Shown here: piece by piece, positions 16,530 through 25,451 of the stretch
How the letters are laid out: each line of letters opens with the position of its first letter
Numbering within the stretch: position 1 is the first letter of the stretch
Assembly: GCA_029060755.1 (NCBI GenBank)
Contig: JAIDTI010000083.1
Coordinates: 1-64,000, forward strand
From: Ruminococcus sp.
GTDB taxonomy: Bacteria > Bacillota > Clostridia > Oscillospirales > Ruminococcaceae
Direction of reading: 5' to 3'
DNA length: 64,000 bases
Translations under genes and position numbers: made by a program
Notes under the pieces: model-generated
The model's database searches: none
What the model saw: the letters and a program-made list of their open reading frames with translations, nothing else
What the model was told of the DNA's origin: nothing

Positions 16530-17798
16530 ATGGAACTATTTAAGTCAGGAGACTTTGTAATTGCAGTCAAGGAAGTAGTATTCCTTGTATTCACTGTTTT
16601 TTTGATTACAACAGTCGGCTATCTTCTCGGACGAATCACTATAAAAGGTGTTTCACTCGGTACAGCAGGAGTTTTTATTGTCGCACTTCTCTATGGCTGT
16701 TTCTTCTTTGATAATCTCGGCAAAAATCTCATGGCGAGTGAGGTTATAAATGATGCTAAAGTCTCTATAACGTTTGTAAAATCGGCACTAAAAATTGTTG
16801 AAAATATAGGTCTTATACTCTTTGTTACTTCTGTAGGATTCATTGCAGGACCGAATTTTTTCGGCAATTTCAAGAAAAATTTCAAGTCATATGTACTTAT
16901 CGCACTTGTTGTAATTATCACAGGCGGACTTTCATGTGCAGGCTGTATTTTTGTTGATGGCATGATTTCACCTGAAAGCACAACAGAAGAAAGTGCGTCA
17001 ATGCTTGTCGGACTTCTTTCAGGCTCACTTACAAGTACCCCTGCATTTTCAGCAGCCAAAGCAACTGTTGCAAGTCGTGACAACGGTGCAGACCTTGAAA
17101 CTATTGTAACTGTCGGTCACGGAATAGCTTATCTTTTCGGCGTTATCGGTGTTGTACTTTTCGTACAGATTATCCCGAAAATGATGAAAGCAAATATGGC
17201 TGTTGAACGTGAAAAGCTTGTTGCTACAGATTCAGGAAACAAGAAAAAATCCTATAACGGAAAAATTATTGAAATGGACGAATTTGGATTCATGCCATTT
17301 TCACTTGCAGCTATTCTTGGTATATTCATTGGTTCAATCAAGTTCGGCAACTTCTCTCTTACAACAACAGGCGGTTGCCTTTTGATTTCACTTATTTTCG
17401 GTCATTTTGGTCATTTCGGTGCTGTCTCTGCAATGCCAAAGGATACAACTCTCAAAGTTTTCCGTGAGTTCGGACTTGTGCTTTTCCTTATCGGTGCAGG
17501 CGTTTCAGGCGGTGCAAGCTTTGTTACATATTTCAAGGCTGTCTACTTCCTCTATGGAGTGATTATGACAATTATTCCTATGATTATCGGTTTCATTTTT
17601 GCAAAGTATGTTCTCAAACTCAGCTTACTTAATAATCTCGGCTCAATTACTGGCGGTATGACTTCAACTCCTGCTCTTGGTACTCTTATCGGTACAGCAG
17701 GTACAGAAAATGTTGCATCTGCCTATGCCGCTACTTATCCGGTTGCTTTGATTTCAGTAGTTATAATTTCTCAAGTTTTGCTTATTATATTCAAGTAA
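16530..17798 (+). CDS. Aspartate:alanine exchanger family transporter (candidate succinate exporter)
   Basis: A 422-residue membrane protein with two homologous halves of about five helices each, with GLLSGSLTSTPAF near 162 and the mirrored GSITGGMTSTPALG near 370, the duplicated hallmark of the AAE family (AspT; SucE of Corynebacterium exports succinate). AspT-type proteins are about 550 residues with two TrkA-C domains between the halves; here only a short hydrophilic linker (about 225-250) remains, so the regulatory domains are absent. The position directly after fumarate reductase suggests succinate export; aspartate/alanine exchange is the alternative. ATG 16530 follows AAAAGAGG. A weak Rex-like dyad lies at 16487-16502. 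Confidence 0.82.
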   Translation: MELFKSGDFVIAVKEVVFLVFTVFLITTVGYLLGRITIKGVSLGTAGVFIVALLYGCFFFDNLGKNLMASEVINDAKVSITFVKSALKIVENIGLILFVTSVGFIAGPNFFGNFKKNFKSYVLIALVVIITGGLSCAGCIFVDGMISPESTTEESASMLVGLLSGSLTSTPAFSAAKATVASRDNGADLETIVTVGHGIAYLFGVIGVVLFVQIIPKMMKANMAVEREKLVATDSGNKKKSYNGKIIEMDEFGFMPFSLAAILGIFIGSIKFGNFSLTTTGGCLLISLIFGHFGHFGAVSAMPKDTTLKVFREFGLVLFLIGAGVSGGASFVTYFKAVYFLYGVIMTIIPMIIGFIFAKYVLKLSLLNNLGSITGGMTSTPALGTLIGTAGTENVASAYAATYPVALISVVIISQVLLIIFK

Positions 17799-17803
17799 AA
17801 TTT

Positions 17804-17833
17804 TCCCCCGCCTGAAAAGACGGGGGATTTTTG
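17804..17833 (+). terminator. Rho-independent terminator after the transporter
   Basis: TCCCCCG and CGGGGGA make a strong GC stem around CCTGAAAAGA, followed by TTTTT. It closes the redox region; the next gene lies on the opposite strand. Confidence 0.88.
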
Positions 17834-17882
17834 CTGATATTTGATAAAATCTCTATTAAGTAACTTTTCTTAATTATATTTA

Positions 17883-18598
17883 TTATTCTTCCTCATTTTT
17901 GCTATAACTTATACTTATGCGTTTTACTATCATGTTTTCGCCCTGAAATACAATGTCATAATTTTCAGCACGCCCTACTAACAAAAAGATTCCCTTTCCA
18001 TCTGAATCATTAACTGCATCTTCATCAACAAAACCAAGTTTTTCATAGATTTCGTCAAAATTTGAACCTATGGTAACTCCGTTTGCACTTATCGGAAACT
18101 CGCCTTTCATTGTAGAGTAATCAATATTGGTATCTTTAAAAGAGTAGTAATCTTCAACATGAATATCAATTTTCTGTATTTCATCATTTGCAATATTATT
18201 AAGGTCAGATGTACTGACAGTAAAAATTATACCGATGTTTTTATCATAGTATACAAATTCAGTTGAACCTTCCCCGTCCTTGATTCGCTGAAGCTCACTT
18301 TTTTTAACAGTAAATGCCTCCCCCAAATCGTTTAGACAAAATGGAAATTTTATCTTTTCACCGTTGATGCGAACAGTATCCAGCAGAGCTTCATCAGTCC
18401 AGCCGTTCTCCGTACGGGTACAGGTTCGACTTCAACAGCAGACTTCAGCTTTGCTTTTACACTATCCGGAATAACAACGACATCAGCATCTGAGGTCATA
18501 TTTGATTGCTCTATAACCGAGTCTTTGTCGCAACCTGCACACGCACATGACATTGCAACTGTCAAAGCAAGTATTGTTGCAATTGTTTTATTTTTCAT
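17883..18598 (-). pseudogene. Lipoprotein gene split by a one-base frameshift
   Basis: The upstream frame (start 18598) encodes a lipoprotein signal peptide with cysteines near residue 19-24 and continues to about residue 60. The rest lies in another frame that runs to 17883. Joining them at the C run (GGG on the + strand, 18416-18418) by restoring one C gives a continuous sequence, PVPRTENGWTDEALLD and onward, of about 238 residues. The total length of 716 bases is one short of a multiple of three. It is a sequencing or assembly error, or a recent mutation. The mature domain is not recognised. It is on the same strand and 19 bases downstream of the solute-binding protein gene, so probably in that operon. 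Confidence 0.72.
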
Positions 18599-18617
18599 AA
18601 AATCTCCCCTTAAATAT

Positions 18618-19859
18618 CTATTTTGATTTCAATGTTTCAAGAAGTATTTCTGCCTGTTCCTCAATTTCTGCTTTTTCATAGAGAACTTCATTGCATACCG
18701 CCATATATTCCTCAATCATATCTTCATTTTCAAAGAACGGACTTATAACATCAAGCTTGTCTTTTGTATCGTTCATCTTTATGAAAGCATCATACTGAAT
18801 ACCTGAAAGAAGTTCATTTTTTTCGAGATATTCTCTTGCGGAACTGCTTATAGGAATACCCTTTTCAATCTGCTGATAGCTTGCTATTTCAGTGCTGTTG
18901 AGCAGATAATCAAGCAGAATACCAGCTTCTTTCGGGTTTTCAATATCCTTGCGGATAGCGTACATTGTTGCAGGTTTTGCATACCAGCTTTTAAGATTGC
19001 CGTCAATTGTCGTATAATCGGCAACAACTATATTATAGCCGTTTTTCTCTGCGCCCTCACAATAGCTGTTTGCATCACTCAGCCATGCAAGAATACCTGC
19101 ATATTTTCCCGTTGCTACTTCTGATTTGTCAAAATATTCAACCTGCGGTATGACTTTTTTATTTACAAGATTGCAGTATGTCTCAATCATAAGCTGAATA
19201 TCTGATTTATCAAATAAAATATTGCCGTCATTATCCATGAATTTCTTGTCATTCATCTGCTCAACATATGCAGTCACAAAAAACCACAACTGTTTTTTAG
19301 CCATAGACAGCGGATAATTTTTCCCGTTCATTACCTCTGCCGACTTGTATAAATCGTCAAATGTTTTTGGAATTTCCAGACCGTATTCACTGTATACTGA
19401 TTCATTTATATATACAGTCATAGTATTAAGTGCAATCGGGATAGCATTAAGCTTGCCGTTCTGCATACCATAGGCTAAATCGTCCTCTGTAAAAGTTGAT
19501 AAATCGATATAATCACTTAGTTGATTTATATCATAAAAGCCATTTCCGTCGTGTGAGTACTGATTAATCCACGCATAGTTTATCTGCATAACATCAGATT
19601 CAGTATGTGAAACCATCTGAACATTGTTTCTTGACTGATAGCCCGACCATTCAGAATAGTGACATTTTACCTTGATTTCAGGGTGAAGCTCCTCAAATTT
19701 CTTGATAGCCTCAAGAGTGTAGTCATGTCTTGCGTCATTTCCCCACCATGAGAAAGAAATTTCTGTCTGTTCTGTCTGATTAGTCACAACAATATTATTT
19801 GCACAACCTGAAAGTATAAGAGGAATAACAGCAAGCGAAAGTAATTTTGTCAGTTTCAT
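18618..19859 (-). CDS. Extracellular solute-binding lipoprotein, family 1 type
   Basis: A 413-residue periplasmic-binding-protein-like lipoprotein. A signal peptide ends in the lipobox LSGC (Cys 19), and the mature part opens with an ISFSWWGNDARHDYT-like strand and FEELHPEIKVK, typical of carbohydrate-binding proteins of ABC importers. No permease or ATPase gene is adjacent. Its start overlaps the stop of an upstream membrane diguanylate cyclase gene by four bases (ATGA), so the two are translated together. It may deliver ligand information to the cyclase sensor rather than feed an importer, though a permease elsewhere cannot be excluded. Confidence 0.88.
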   Translation of the reverse strand: MKLTKLLSLAVIPLILSGCANNIVVTNQTEQTEISFSWWGNDARHDYTLEAIKKFEELHPEIKVKCHYSEWSGYQSRNNVQMVSHTESDVMQINYAWINQYSHDGNGFYDINQLSDYIDLSTFTEDDLAYGMQNGKLNAIPIALNTMTVYINESVYSEYGLEIPKTFDDLYKSAEVMNGKNYPLSMAKKQLWFFVTAYVEQMNDKKFMDNDGNILFDKSDIQLMIETYCNLVNKKVIPQVEYFDKSEVATGKYAGILAWLSDANSYCEGAEKNGYNIVVADYTTIDGNLKSWYAKPATMYAIRKDIENPKEAGILLDYLLNSTEIASYQQIEKGIPISSSAREYLEKNELLSGIQYDAFIKMNDTKDKLDVISPFFENEDMIEEYMAVCNEVLYEKAEIEEQAEILLETLKSK

Positions 19860-21346
19860 TTCTTTTCCTCCTCATAGATTGTAAAAGTATCTTTGCCCTT
19901 ATGTTTTGAATGATACAAAGCAGTGTCAGCACATTTATAAAGGTCGGTAAAACTGTCTCCATGCTGTGGAAATACAGCAACTCCGATACTTGCGGAAATT
20001 TTATAGCTGTTATCTTCACCGGTATAATTATTATGAAATTCGTTGCTTAATTTACCGCACTTTTCCTCAATGTGTGCAATATAGTTTTTCTGCTGAATAT
20101 CTGAAATATTAAGATATACACAAAATTCATCTCCGCCAAGTCTGCCCAGATAATCTTCAACATTAAAAACACGTTTCAGAATATCACCGACATTTGCAAG
20201 AACTTTGTCACCGTAAGCGTGTCCCAGAGTATCATTTACACCCTTGAAATTGTCAAGGTCAATCAGGATAAGTGCTTTTTTCTCTGTATTGTCATTACTT
20301 CTTAATGCTTCCTCAACTTTTTTTTCAAATGTTCTTTTATTAAGAATACCAGTAAGCAAGTCTGTATGTGCCTCATCAACCAGTGTATCAACAATTTCGT
20401 TTACAGGCGAAATTATTTTTGACATGACAGCCGTACTTATAATAGTTGCAAGAATTGCTGCAATTATAGCTGTAACTGCAATATAATAAGTAACATCATT
20501 TTTTTCTTTGAGAATTATTTTTGTCGGCGCACTGCATACAACCTGCCATTTATCGCTACATTCCTTTACAGTTACAAGATATTTGTTGTCCATGATTGTA
20601 ACGGCTGAACGGTCTTTTATTGTCTGTACTATATCTTCCGAAAGCTTTTTGCCCTTCTGACTGTCGTCGGACGAATAAATAATTATATTGTTTTCCTCAA
20701 CAAGCTGTACTGTTATATCTTCAATTCCGCCGGGGTGTTCAAATACGTCATCAAGTTCATATGTGTAAAATGATATAACAAGAAGTGCATTTTCGTTGAC
20801 CTGCTTTACATAGTAAATTCGTCTGTAGTTATTATTATATCCTGTTGACCAGCCGTCAGCTGTTTTCGTACGGTTTATCATTGCATGGAGGTCAGAATAA
20901 AGCTTGTCGCCGAAAAGTTTTACTGTTCCATTGGACATCTTGCCGACGTGACGGTTGTCACTGTAAATGATACTGAAATCGACAAAATTTTCCATGATAC
21001 ATATATCATACAGATGCTTTTCTATAGTGGCTTCTGTTTTTATTGCATCATATTCATCAATATTATTTGCTATCGGGTCGTATTTATAGGTGTTTTCCTC
21101 TGAAAAAACAAGCGTTCCTATTGTTTCCATGCGCTGTAAATAGCTGTCAAGATTCTTTTGCATCTGTACATTAAGTGCCGAAACCATTGTTGTAACTTTA
21201 GACTTTATTGCTTTATCAGTTTTCTGAATTGTAAGAATAGAAATAACTGTTGTAAGCAGAATTATTATGAATATATTCATAAAAAGCATAAAGTTTTTCA
21301 GTTTATGTACTTTTGCAGCTGAACTGTTTTTCTGTTTTTTGCTCAT
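19856..21346 (-). CDS. Membrane-bound diguanylate cyclase with extracellular sensor
   Basis: Makes cyclic di-GMP from GTP. The 496 residues have one membrane helix at about 18-40, a Cache-like extracellular domain of about 230 residues, a second helix at about 280-305, and a GGDEF domain with intact GGDEF at about 403-407, preceded by DLDNFKGVNDTLGHAYGD. The RxxD product-inhibition site expected just upstream reads NVED, so feedback inhibition may be lost. No EAL domain. It is co-translated with the solute-binding lipoprotein 18618-19859, pointing to nutrient-dependent c-di-GMP signalling. A consensus promoter lies at 21400-21428. Confidence 0.92.
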   Translation of the reverse strand: MSKKQKNSSAAKVHKLKNFMLFMNIFIIILLTTVISILTIQKTDKAIKSKVTTMVSALNVQMQKNLDSYLQRMETIGTLVFSEENTYKYDPIANNIDEYDAIKTEATIEKHLYDICIMENFVDFSIIYSDNRHVGKMSNGTVKLFGDKLYSDLHAMINRTKTADGWSTGYNNNYRRIYYVKQVNENALLVISFYTYELDDVFEHPGGIEDITVQLVEENNIIIYSSDDSQKGKKLSEDIVQTIKDRSAVTIMDNKYLVTVKECSDKWQVVCSAPTKIILKEKNDVTYYIAVTAIIAAILATIISTAVMSKIISPVNEIVDTLVDEAHTDLLTGILNKRTFEKKVEEALRSNDNTEKKALILIDLDNFKGVNDTLGHAYGDKVLANVGDILKRVFNVEDYLGRLGGDEFCVYLNISDIQQKNYIAHIEEKCGKLSNEFHNNYTGEDNSYKISASIGVAVFPQHGDSFTDLYKCADTALYHSKHKGKDTFTIYEEEKK

Positions 21347-21399
21347 AAATCCTCCTTATATATAAATAATTTTTTCATGTCAGATTAATTATTTATAAC

Positions 21400-21428
21400 A
21401 TTATAACACATTTTTAATCAAATTTCAA
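21400..21428 (-). promoter_or_regulatory. Sigma-A promoter of the diguanylate cyclase operon
   Basis: On the minus strand TTGAAA (21428-21423) and TATAAT (21405-21400) are 17 bp apart, about 50 bases upstream of the start codon at 21346. Confidence 0.8.
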
Positions 21429-21479
21429 GTGTGTTTATGCAATGCGAATAAAATTAACAGATAATTAATAATTTTCTTG

Positions 21480-21508
21480 TTGCAATTGTTGTCTGCATAT
21501 GATATAAT
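21480..21508 (+). promoter_or_regulatory. Sigma-A promoter of the dCMP deaminase gene
   Basis: TTGCAA (21480-21485), 17-bp spacer, TATAAT (21503-21508), followed by an AAAGGAGG ribosome site and the start codon at 21533. It faces away from the diguanylate cyclase promoter. Confidence 0.8.
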
Positions 21509-21532
21509 TAGATTTAAAGGAGGCTGATATAT

Positions 21533-22015
21533 ATGAAACGTCAGGACTATATAAATTGGGACGAATATTTTATGGGAATTGCCATGCTCTCTGCTGAACG
21601 AAGCAAAGACAACAATACTCAAGTAGGGGCTTGCATTGTAAACACTGAAAATAAAATTGTAGCTGTCGGATATAATGGTATGCCTATAGGCTGTAATGAT
21701 GACGAAATGCCGTGGGAGCGTGAGGGCGAAACCATGCTTGACACAAAATATCCTTTTGTATGTCATGCAGAATTAAATGCTATACTTAACAGAAATTCCA
21801 CAAGTCTCAAAAACTGTACACTTTATGTAACACTTTTTCCGTGCAATGAATGTGCAAAGGCAATAATTCAATCTGGTATAAAAAAAGTTGTCTATTACAG
21901 CAATAAATATGCGGATTCTGAAATCACAACTGCTGCCGCAATGCTTTTCAGGAAATGCGGTATAGAATGTGAACAGTATAAACCAACGGGAAAAACAATT
22001 AACATTAATCTCTGA
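21533..22015 (+). CDS. Deoxycytidylate (dCMP) deaminase
   Basis: Converts dCMP to dUMP for thymidylate synthesis. The 160 residues contain the zinc-dependent deaminase motifs CHAELNAIL (His and catalytic Glu near 77-80) and [11 protein letters not shown] (two Cys ligands near 104-107). VGACIVN and [13 protein letters not shown] match the dCMP deaminase/ComEB group. It is a monocistronic unit between a consensus promoter and a terminator. A second, different family member is encoded at 35147-35629. Confidence 0.9.
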   Translation: MKRQDYINWDEYFMGIAMLSAERSKDNNTQVGACIVNTENKIVAVGYNGMPIGCNDDEMPWEREGETMLDTKYPFVCHAELNAILNRNSTSLKNCTLYVTLFPCNECAKAIIQSGIKKVVYYSNKYADSEITTAAAMLFRKCGIECEQYKPTGKTININL

Positions 22016-22024
22016 AAAAAATCA

Positions 22025-22057
22025 GCTATTGGACGATTTCCAATAGCCTTTTTTTTA
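22025..22057. terminator. Bidirectional terminator between convergent genes
   Basis: GCTATTGG and CCAATAGC form a perfect 8-bp stem with a 7-base loop, followed by a T8 run on the + strand and flanked by A7 upstream, so it can also work for the minus-strand gene that ends at 22055. Confidence 0.88.
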
Positions 22058-22972
22058 TGATATTCTTTTTCCTTTGTTTTTTTTTCGCTTTTCAATAGGT
22101 TTTTCCTTACCGCCCATATCCTCAAAAATTGTTTCCTCATCAACAGCATCAACACTGCTTGAAAGTTCGGGGTTATTTTCCCCGATATTTTCATAATAAG
22201 GATTTATAACATATTTCTGAATTACAGGATAGCTGTTGAAACATACTATAAACCAAACAAGAGCTGTCGGAAATGCAGGAATAAGTATAAGAAACAAAGG
22301 CGGATAGTAAATAAGAATAACAAACATGAGAAAAGCAAATACAAATACAAATATAGTTGTAAGAATATTTGATTTAAATGAAACAAACGCAAGTGCAAAC
22401 GAATTTTTTATAAGATTTTTCAGTGATAAGTCTGTTGCAGTCATCATCAGAAAAATGTAATAATTCATGACAAATATTACAAGTACAACACTGAAAGCAA
22501 AAACCATAGGTATATAGAAAAGGTCATTTTCGTATTTTATAGCACAATATGGGTATACATTGTAGCTTGCATATGCAGATAATGCGGTTACTATGTCAAT
22601 TATGCCAATTATGGATGCTTTTTTGAAATTTTCCTTGAATCCTCTGAAAAAATCTCTTGCTATGAAAGAGTGTCTTTCAATCAGGAATAACCGCATAACT
22701 TTTGTCATACCTGCAATGGCTGGACCTATTGTTACAGCGAAAATCAAACCAAGTACTATCAGCAAGCCAAGCAGTAACTCTGTGTTGTTCATGTAACCGA
22801 ACAGCAGAAATCCAACGAAAACAGGCAGGCAAAATATTGAGAACAGCAGATTCAAGCCTGTTATGCTCCAGAATTTTCTGAAAAACAAATCAAAAAAAAG
22901 TGCAAGACCTTTTTTCTTCTGTGTGTATTTTGGTATACCTGAACCATATTGATAATTATTGAACAGTCCCAA
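22055..22972 (-). CDS. YesL/DUF624-like membrane protein
   Basis: A 305-residue protein with about six hydrophobic helices between residues 38 and 250 and a charged cytoplasmic tail rich in Lys and Arg. The layout, a short N-terminal region then LFFRKFWSITGLNLLFSI, matches YesL/DUF624 membrane proteins, which are often near carbohydrate-uptake genes in Firmicutes but have no established function. The start is TTG 22972 (residues MGLFNN), with a GGAG site upstream. A SpoIIM-like gene lies 20 bases upstream on the same strand. Confidence 0.75.
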   Translation of the reverse strand: MGLFNNYQYGSGIPKYTQKKKGLALFFDLFFRKFWSITGLNLLFSIFCLPVFVGFLLFGYMNNTELLLGLLIVLGLIFAVTIGPAIAGMTKVMRLFLIERHSFIARDFFRGFKENFKKASIIGIIDIVTALSAYASYNVYPYCAIKYENDLFYIPMVFAFSVVLVIFVMNYYIFLMMTATDLSLKNLIKNSFALAFVSFKSNILTTIFVFVFAFLMFVILIYYPPLFLILIPAFPTALVWFIVCFNSYPVIQKYVINPYYENIGENNPELSSSVDAVDEETIFEDMGGKEKPIEKRKKNKGKRIS

Positions 22973-22992
22973 TTTTTTTCTCCTTTTTTATT

Positions 22993-23580
22993 TTACAGCA
23001 GACCTGAAAAAACATAGTTCATCAGCGAATCTGCAATTGAAATTATAAAAATGATAATGGTAAGCACTATAAATTTAGTACAATAAAGTTTAAGACTTAT
23101 TTTTTCTGAATTATGTTCCGCTGAAATTACAAATCCCATAATCAGAGCAGAATTTCTTAATACTTCACGCACGGCAAGAACTGCAACAAATGAAAATGCA
23201 ACGGCTTTCGGCACGTACAGCACAAGAACAGCAGGCAGGGCAGATATGCCCTTTTCAGCATAAAGAAATGCAACGGATAAGCCTATTTCCGCACCCTCTG
23301 CAATGATAAGTGCAATTCCTAAAGGTTGTCCGAACGCAAAAACTCCGCAAAGAAAAGCACTTACTATAAAAATCAGCGACGGAACGAGCGTATTTTTAAA
23401 GATTTCAATGAGTGTTGCTCCGTTTATAGTCGGGCATAAAATACTGCGGATTGTTTCTGTATCAATATCCGAAACGGCAATATATGAACCTATGATAATT
23501 CCTATGATTTCCACCATAAACAGCAGAAAAAATCCGCTTTTTCTTTTGTCCGAATCTGATATATAGCTTGTATGTTTCAT
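22993..23580 (-). CDS. SpoIIM-like membrane protein
   Basis: A 195-residue protein with five or six membrane helices. The segment FKNTLVPSLIFIVSAFLCGVFAFG followed by GAEIGLS resembles the stage II sporulation protein M family, which in Bacillus acts in engulfment with SpoIID and SpoIIP. Many non-sporulating bacteria carry relatives, so sporulation is not proven by this gene. ATG 23580 follows GGAAG. It is on the same strand as the YesL-like gene downstream and 66 bases after proC. Confidence 0.6.
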   Translation of the reverse strand: MKHTSYISDSDKRKSGFFLLFMVEIIGIIIGSYIAVSDIDTETIRSILCPTINGATLIEIFKNTLVPSLIFIVSAFLCGVFAFGQPLGIALIIAEGAEIGLSVAFLYAEKGISALPAVLVLYVPKAVAFSFVAVLAVREVLRNSALIMGFVISAEHNSEKISLKLYCTKFIVLTIIIFIISIADSLMNYVFSGLL

Positions 23581-23646
23581 TTTTTTGCATCTTCCTTTCA
23601 GCTTTTTACACTGAAATTATATGCAGTGCGGACAAGTATAAGAACT

Positions 23647-24456
23647 TTATTTCTTAGAAAGTTCGTATGCTCTGTTTGTACAGCTTTCACAGCAGTTCTT
23701 AACAGTATCGGCTAAATTGCCCTCATAAAGTCTGTCAAGTCCTGCGAGAGTAGTTCCGCCCGGTGATGATACCATCTTGATAAGCTCATCAATAGTATAT
23801 CCTGAATCTGTAATCATTTTTGCAGAACCGATAAGACTCTGGCTGAAAAGTTCAGTTGCAGATGATTTGTCAATTCCGACAGAATCGGCATAATCGATAA
23901 AATATTTTGCGAAAAGATAGATAAATGCAGGACTGCTTCCATTTATTGCGATTATCTCTTTCATCTTGTCTTTGGAAATAACAGATGCTTTTCCGCATGA
24001 CCTGAACACATTGAGAATCACTTCAAATTCTTCATCTGTTACTTTTTCATTTCTTGAAAGAGCAGATGCTCCCTCACCTAAAAGCAACGGAGTATTAGGC
24101 ATTACAAGTATAACTTTTGCATCAGGAATTGTCTTTGATGCAATAAATTCATCTGTAATTCCTGCTGCAATTGAAATAATAACCTTATCAGAAGTTACAG
24201 CTGATGCAAGTGCTTCAATAGCCTTGTCAATAACTTGTGGTTTTACAGCAAGAAATATATATCCGCATTTTTCAGTAAGTTCTGCCTCACTTCTGCATGA
24301 AATCACACCAAATCTGCTAAGCGATTCAACTTTTGATGTATCAGGGTCAAAGGCGAAAAGCTGAATATTTTCACATGCGGAGCTTGCAGAAATACCTTTC
24401 ATAATAGCAGTACCCATGTTTCCTGCACCGATAAAACCGATATTTATTTTACTCAT
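23647..24456 (-). CDS. proC: Pyrroline-5-carboxylate reductase
   Basis: Last step of proline synthesis: reduces pyrroline-5-carboxylate with NAD(P)H. The 269 residues show an N-terminal Rossmann motif GFIGAGNMGTAI at about 6-17, VKPQVID near 95, MPNTPLLLGEGASAL near 118, and a C-terminal signature around VSSPGGTTLAGL near 228. The length is typical. It lies 17 bases downstream of a CobW-type GTPase gene on the same strand and may share its transcript. Confidence 0.95.
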   Translation of the reverse strand: MSKINIGFIGAGNMGTAIMKGISASSACENIQLFAFDPDTSKVESLSRFGVISCRSEAELTEKCGYIFLAVKPQVIDKAIEALASAVTSDKVIISIAAGITDEFIASKTIPDAKVILVMPNTPLLLGEGASALSRNEKVTDEEFEVILNVFRSCGKASVISKDKMKEIIAINGSSPAFIYLFAKYFIDYADSVGIDKSSATELFSQSLIGSAKMITDSGYTIDELIKMVSSPGGTTLAGLDRLYEGNLADTVKNCCESCTNRAYELSKK

Positions 24457-24473
24457 GTCAATAATCTCCTTTA

Positions 24474-25448
24474 TTAATAAAATGTTGCTACTTCTTGTTC
24501 AGGAGCATCTGCGTTTTCCAGTGACTCAACATAAAGCACTGGTCCTGCACCTTTATAAAGCTTATGTTTCTGCACCTTTATTTTTGCAGTAATTCTGTAC
24601 CACTTTTTCGGTTCAGATTCAACAGGCTTATCCCATGTTGCAACAGCCCAGCAGTATTGTATATCATCAACACAGCAAGTCATTATGTGACGACCAAATG
24701 CAAAGCAGTCAGCAGGAAATTTCTTGTTTCTGGCAACAAGTCCCTTGAAAGTGATTGTTTTTCCGTCGTATTTTTCAGGCTCGTCCATTATATCTCTGTA
24801 CCAGAGAGCATAGTCTCTGTCCTCAATTATAATATGGTCTGCTTCAACATCAAAAGGCAGAGGGTCTTCAATATCATCATAAGCAACCTGTCCATTTGTA
24901 TATTCATAGCAGATTTCGGAGCGTCGGCTTACACCTCTTACAATCTGATGAAATTCCTGTACATTATAATCTTCCATAAAACGATTGAATACAGTGAGTT
25001 CACATATATTCAGCTTGTCCACAACAAGACTTCTCATATTTGCATTGTAGTTGAGAAATGTTGTGGCATCTGCAAAAAACATAACCTGCGCAATAGTCCA
25101 GTTGTCAGGCATATTCTGGAAAAATTCATTTACAAGCCACATTCCGTTGTATTCAATAACAACTCTTTCAGCTCTTGTTTCGTATGCCATTCTTGCAAGA
25201 TTCGGAATATTCATTTCGTCCTTGCTGTCTATCAGGCGATAGACAATATTTTTACCCTTATTTGGAAAGCGTGAGAAATCAAGTTCCTCAACACCTTCCT
25301 CAAAAGAAATGATAAGTGTTTTCTCACCTGAATTAAATCTTTTGTCTTCTAAAGTTTCCTGAATAAACTTTGTCTTTCCTGATTCAAGAAATCCAAGAAA
25401 AAGAAATACAGGTATTGGCTCTTGATTAAAATTAGGCATTATTTCCAC
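24474..25448 (-). CDS. CobW-like GTPase fused to a DUF1980-type domain
   Basis: A 324-residue protein. The N-terminal part has a P-loop GFLESGKTKF at about 19-28, as in G3E/CobW GTPases, but lacks the CxCC metal motif that its neighbour has. The C-terminal ~100 residues (GKTITFKGLVARN, then GRHIMTCCVDDIQY and WYRITAKI) resemble the C-terminal domain of the YcgQ/DUF1980 (TIGR03943) family, often linked to zinc-responsive permeases. It starts 3 bases after the canonical CobW gene, so the two likely work together in metal transfer. Domain calls are by motif; substrate metal is inferred. Confidence 0.72.
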   Translation of the reverse strand: MEIMPNFNQEPIPVFLFLGFLESGKTKFIQETLEDKRFNSGEKTLIISFEEGVEELDFSRFPNKGKNIVYRLIDSKDEMNIPNLARMAYETRAERVVIEYNGMWLVNEFFQNMPDNWTIAQVMFFADATTFLNYNANMRSLVVDKLNICELTVFNRFMEDYNVQEFHQIVRGVSRRSEICYEYTNGQVAYDDIEDPLPFDVEADHIIIEDRDYALWYRDIMDEPEKYDGKTITFKGLVARNKKFPADCFAFGRHIMTCCVDDIQYCWAVATWDKPVESEPKKWYRITAKIKVQKHKLYKGAGPVLYVESLENADAPEQEVATFY

Positions 25449-25451
25449 CTC

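Noticed and set aside
18412-18424. Programmed -1 frameshift in the lipoprotein gene
   Set aside because: No heptameric slippery sequence or downstream pseudoknot was seen; loss of one C in a run is simpler.
24564-25274. 236-codon + strand frame
   Set aside because: Antisense shadow of the CobW-DUF1980 gene, which has clear motifs and a good start on the minus strand.
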